Part shown: piece by piece, positions 13,593 to 14,233 of the stretch
Layout: every line of letters starts with the position of its first letter
Numbering within the stretch: position 1 is the stretch's first letter
Assembly: GCA_964569315.1 (NCBI GenBank)
Contig: CAZMUZ010000098.1
Coordinates: 1 to 14,233 of the forward strand
Source of the DNA: CADEFF01 sp964569315
GTDB taxonomy: Bacteria; Pseudomonadota; Alphaproteobacteria; Dongiales; Dongiaceae
Length of the DNA: 14,233 nt
Direction: 5' to 3'
The notes under the pieces: model-generated
Told to the model about the DNA's origin: nothing
Database searches by the model: none
What the model saw: only the letters and a program-made list of their open reading frames with translations
Position numbers and translations under genes: made by a program

Positions 13593-13758
13593 GGGCGCGG
13601 TCGTTCCTGGCGACGCGGCACGCGCCGGGTTGCGACGACGCGTTTTGCGCATGGCATGCGACGAGCGGAACGTGCCGTAGGACGCCGGCGCACGCCGAAG
13701 CGCCACAAGGCCGCGTCGCGTCATGAGCTACCCACGAAGAGCGGGAGGCGGGTTGACA

Positions 13759-14233
13759 ATGCGCAGTTCCCCCACAGATGCGCGGCGGTCGCTTTTCGGT
13801 GTCGGAGGCGGAGCCGCCATCGGCCTCCCCCTCTTGCACAGCGTATCAGCCGCGGCCTCCGCATCGATCCATGTCGGCCTGCGAAGCGATCCCGGCGGTG
13901 CAAGGGTCGGACCGATCGGTGTGCCCGTCGCGCCCGGCACCACGGCCCGTTGGATCCGCGAGAACGCCCGTACAACGGCCTGCCATCCGGCAAATGACAA
14001 TCATCCCCTCCGGACTCCGAAGGGTGTCGTGCCGTGGCATTCGGACGAGCTCGACGCGGGGGACTATTTCGAAGTCACGCTGACGGTGCCCGGGGTCCAT
14101 GACGGCTTCTGCATCCCGCATGACGCCGCCGGCAGAATCGAGCGGATCACCGGCGAGCCGCGGCGGCCCGGCATGCTGTCGTTGCGCTATTTCAAGGACA
14201 TACCGGAAACGACGAGTGGGCTGGAGGCGCCGC
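13759..14233 (+). CDS. Tat-exported cupredoxin (plastocyanin/azurin-like), partial at window end
   Basis: Copper-type electron carrier or copper-binding protein of the periplasm. A twin-arginine signal (ARRSLFGVGGG, residues 8-18, then a hydrophobic stretch and SAAASA) precedes the cupredoxin core. The core reads ARWIRENARTTACHPANDNH, then YFEVTLTVPGVHDGFCIPHD and AAGRIERI. His76, Cys118 and His121 sit at the expected copper-ligand places. The axial Met of the usual CxPHExAGM pattern is Arg126. At 158 residues it is not yet ended at the window edge. The ATG at 13759 has GGAGG ten bases upstream. Loss of Met may alter or abolish type 1 copper. Family assignment is from memory of the motif. Confidence 0.75.
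   Translation, partial: MRSSPTDARRSLFGVGGGAAIGLPLLHSVSAAASASIHVGLRSDPGGARVGPIGVPVAPGTTARWIRENARTTACHPANDNHPLRTPKGVVPWHSDELDAGDYFEVTLTVPGVHDGFCIPHDAAGRIERITGEPRRPGMLSLRYFKDIPETTSGLEAP

Overview
The window looks like a stretch of an alphaproteobacterial chromosome. The evidence is a 5S rRNA end followed by an initiator tRNA (the usual end of an alphaproteobacterial rRNA operon), high GC, and the gene families present. The genus cannot be read from this window.

Layout. 1-311: end of an rRNA operon (5S 3' end, tRNA-fMet, rho-independent terminator). 312-669: no gene. 670-3705: two tandem copies of an amide-sensor/antiterminator pair, AmiC-like then AmiR-like (ANTAR domain). The first AmiC-like gene is interrupted by a 100-N assembly gap. 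3706-10535: a formamide (short-chain amide) uptake and hydrolysis operon: Tat-exported binding protein, two permeases, two ATPases, formamidase FmdA, and a small zinc-ribbon FmdB protein. 10703-11934: two Rnk/GreA-C-terminal-like genes on the minus strand. 11935-12443: no convincing gene. 12444-13295: LysR-type regulator, minus strand. 13434-14233: divergent from it, a 52-residue one-helix membrane protein and a Tat-exported cupredoxin that runs off the window end.

How it works together. Each AmiR-like gene is followed by a leader RNA with a hexaloop hairpin, a second hexaloop hairpin, and an intrinsic terminator whose 5' arm overlaps that second hairpin. This is the arrangement expected of an ANTAR antitermination target. 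One leader lies in front of the second sensor-regulator pair and the other in front of the transport/formamidase operon. The inferred circuit is: the cytoplasmic AmiC-like sensor binds an amide, releases its AmiR-like partner, and AmiR stabilises the antiterminator in one or both leaders. This would let RNA polymerase read into pair 2 and then into the fmd genes. Imported formamide would be cut to formate and ammonia. The duplicated sensor-regulator-leader unit in series is the most unusual thing here.

A second regulatory candidate lies at the right end. A strong terminator hairpin overlaps an alternative hairpin that hides the ribosome-binding site of the 52-residue protein. A LysR-type box (ATC-N9-GAT inside a perfect palindrome) lies in the same divergent promoter region.
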